Part shown: positions 5,754-6,889 of the stretch, piece by piece
How positions within the stretch are numbered: position 1 is the first letter of the stretch
How the letters are laid out: every line of letters starts with the position of its first letter
From: a bacterium
GTDB taxonomy: Bacteria; Spirochaetota; UBA4802; UBA5550
Direction: 5' to 3'
NCBI GenBank assembly: GCA_024224995.1
Contig: JAAENB010001143.1
Coordinates: 1-6,889, forward strand
Length of the DNA: 6,889 nucleotides
The notes under the pieces: model-generated
Databases searched by the model: none
Told to the model about the DNA's origin: nothing
Seen by the model: the letters and a program-made list of their open reading frames with translations, nothing else
Program-made: the position numbers and the translations under genes

Positions 5754-6889
5754 TTAATCATACGGCAGCATTTCCTTGTATTGATCAAGGAATTCCGTGG
5801 CAGTACCATTCCGTATGCTGTATTCTGTCCGGGTAATTATTTCGTTTTTCATTTCTTCGTTCAGGTCTTTAAAATATGCTGAGTAGCCTGAGACCCGTAC
5901 CAGGAGATCGGGATATTTATCCGGATTATTTTTCGCGTCAATCAGCATGTCATAGGACATGATATTGAACTGAACCTGTAGACCGCCATAGCGAAAATAG
6001 GCTTCTATGGCATTGCTGAACCGTTTCAAATCCTCTTCGCCATTAATCGAAGGATATTTAAGATTAAGCGCCAGGCCGCCGGGGATGTATTGGGAATCAA
6101 GCCGGGCAACGGATTTCAAACACGAGGCAAGATCGTCCGCTGCCTGTGAGGCCGGGGTAATGCCGCTGGCAAAAACTTTTCCCGCTCTCCGTCCCGAGGG
6201 AAGGGCACCGGCCATTTTTCCCTGGCCCGCGTGGTTGGTCATTGTCCAATAGGCGGGGCGGTATTTTCCTCCACGGTAATTTGTATATCCCTGGTATTCT
6301 TTATAAAGGAACTCTACTAAGGCCCGGGCGTTTCCCTCGGACGCGGGATCGCCCGAACCGTATTTTGGGGTTCGGTTTATCAGGTAAGTATGAAGTTTTT
6401 CATGACGGTTAAAATCGGATTCAAGAGATTTTTTAAGTTCATCGAATCCGCATATTTTTTCTACAAATACTGCCTGTTCAATAGCGTTAAGGGAGTCAAC
6501 AGTATCGGCAAAACCGATGTGGGTTGCTCCTGAGGCATTATAGAGAGCTCCTCCGAAAATAAGATCATTCCCGCTGTCCATGGGCCCTTTAAAAAAAGCG
6601 GAAAGAAGCGGGGAGGGAAGAATTTCCTGGTATCCTCTGCCGAAATATTCATTGAGCTCAATGGCCTGCCCAATGAGCCATTTGGTTTGTTTAATAAACG
6701 CTTGCCGGAATTCTTCAAAACTTTTAAATGATGAGGGGTCGCCTGTTTCCGGGCTAATCTGCTCATCTCCTGTTGCCGGACGTTTTCCGTTATACAGGGC
6801 AAGCTCCAGCGCCGATACAAGGTTAAGCATAACAGAGCTGCTGGAGTCGTAGCTTCTTCCGGCAGACGATAGCTCAACACAACCAATAA
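5754..6889 (-). CDS. Glycyl radical enzyme, C-terminal part (N-terminus outside window)
   Basis: The frame is open to the window edge (first full codon 6885-6887), giving 377 visible residues, about half of a GRE of 780-850. The edge falls just before the catalytic cysteine: visible residues 2-5 are G-C-V-E (Cys codon 6879-6881), followed by SSAGRSYDSS and LVSALELALYNGK. The glycyl radical motif is VRVSGYSAYF, with the radical Gly at visible residue 334 (codon 5886-5888). Cys-to-Gly spacing of 331 residues is close to glycerol dehydratase and choline lyase (about 330) and longer than PFL (315). GCVE, with Glu as acid/base, groups it with dehydratases, C-N lyases and decarboxylases rather than PFL (which has adjacent Cys-Cys). 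The loop ALPSGRRAGKVFASGITPAS (visible 228-247) matches the family P-x-GR motif; the following DLASCLKS replaces the GPTAV-type motif of better-known members. The ATG at 6828-6830 is internal, not a start. The substrate cannot be assigned. The downstream SCP2-like gene and activase are on the same strand. Confidence 0.93.
   Translation of the reverse strand, partial: IGCVELSSAGRSYDSSSSVMLNLVSALELALYNGKRPATGDEQISPETGDPSSFKSFEEFRQAFIKQTKWLIGQAIELNEYFGRGYQEILPSPLLSAFFKGPMDSGNDLIFGGALYNASGATHIGFADTVDSLNAIEQAVFVEKICGFDELKKSLESDFNRHEKLHTYLINRTPKYGSGDPASEGNARALVEFLYKEYQGYTNYRGGKYRPAYWTMTNHAGQGKMAGALPSGRRAGKVFASGITPASQAADDLASCLKSVARLDSQYIPGGLALNLKYPSINGEEDLKRFSNAIEAYFRYGGLQVQFNIMSYDMLIDAKNNPDKYPDLLVRVSGYSAYFKDLNEEMKNEIITRTEYSIRNGTATEFLDQYKEMLPYD

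Noticed and set aside
6828..6830. ATG as the start of the glycyl radical enzyme gene
   Set aside because: The frame stays open upstream and encodes the catalytic GCVE motif before this Met, so the gene continues beyond the window edge.
6461..6886. Second minus-strand frame of 141 codons across the GRE
   Set aside because: It lies in another frame of the glycyl radical enzyme, whose own frame carries the conserved motifs.

Overview
The window looks like a piece of an AT-rich genome from an anaerobic, probably Gram-negative (diderm) bacterium. This rests on an oxygen-sensitive glycyl radical enzyme (GRE) with its activase, a BamB/PQQ-like beta-propeller with one N-terminal membrane anchor, and an FG-GAP/VCBS-type repeat protein of the kind found on secreted proteins. 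A Desulfobacterota- or Spirochaete-like source would fit, but the sequence alone does not settle taxonomy.

Left part, + strand (1-2124): the 3' end of a repeat protein made of nearly identical 150-bp (50-residue) units, closed by a strong hairpin terminator (566-610), then a membrane-anchored beta-propeller protein (685-2124). Between its stop and a bidirectional terminator (2320-2349) lies a short minus-strand coding remnant (2076-2306).

Right part, - strand (2392-6889): reading leftwards, a GRE cut by the window edge just upstream of its catalytic Gly-Cys-Val-Glu motif, a small SCP2-like (lipid-carrier) protein, a GRE-activating radical SAM enzyme with two extra [4Fe-4S] sites, a small membrane-protein reading frame broken by a stop at codon 5, a 392-bp gap, and a KAS III-type (FabH-like) thiolase-fold synthase. 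The first three genes are tightly spaced and look like one operon. The KAS III gene has its own candidate promoter, whose -35 box lies in a 16-bp inverted repeat that could be an operator.

How the genes may work together (inference): the activase would install the glycyl radical on the GRE. An SCP2-like protein beside a GRE is unusual and suggests a hydrophobic or acyl substrate. The KAS III enzyme could make or extend an acyl chain in the same pathway. I do not recognise this gene set as a described system, and it is the most interesting thing in the window.
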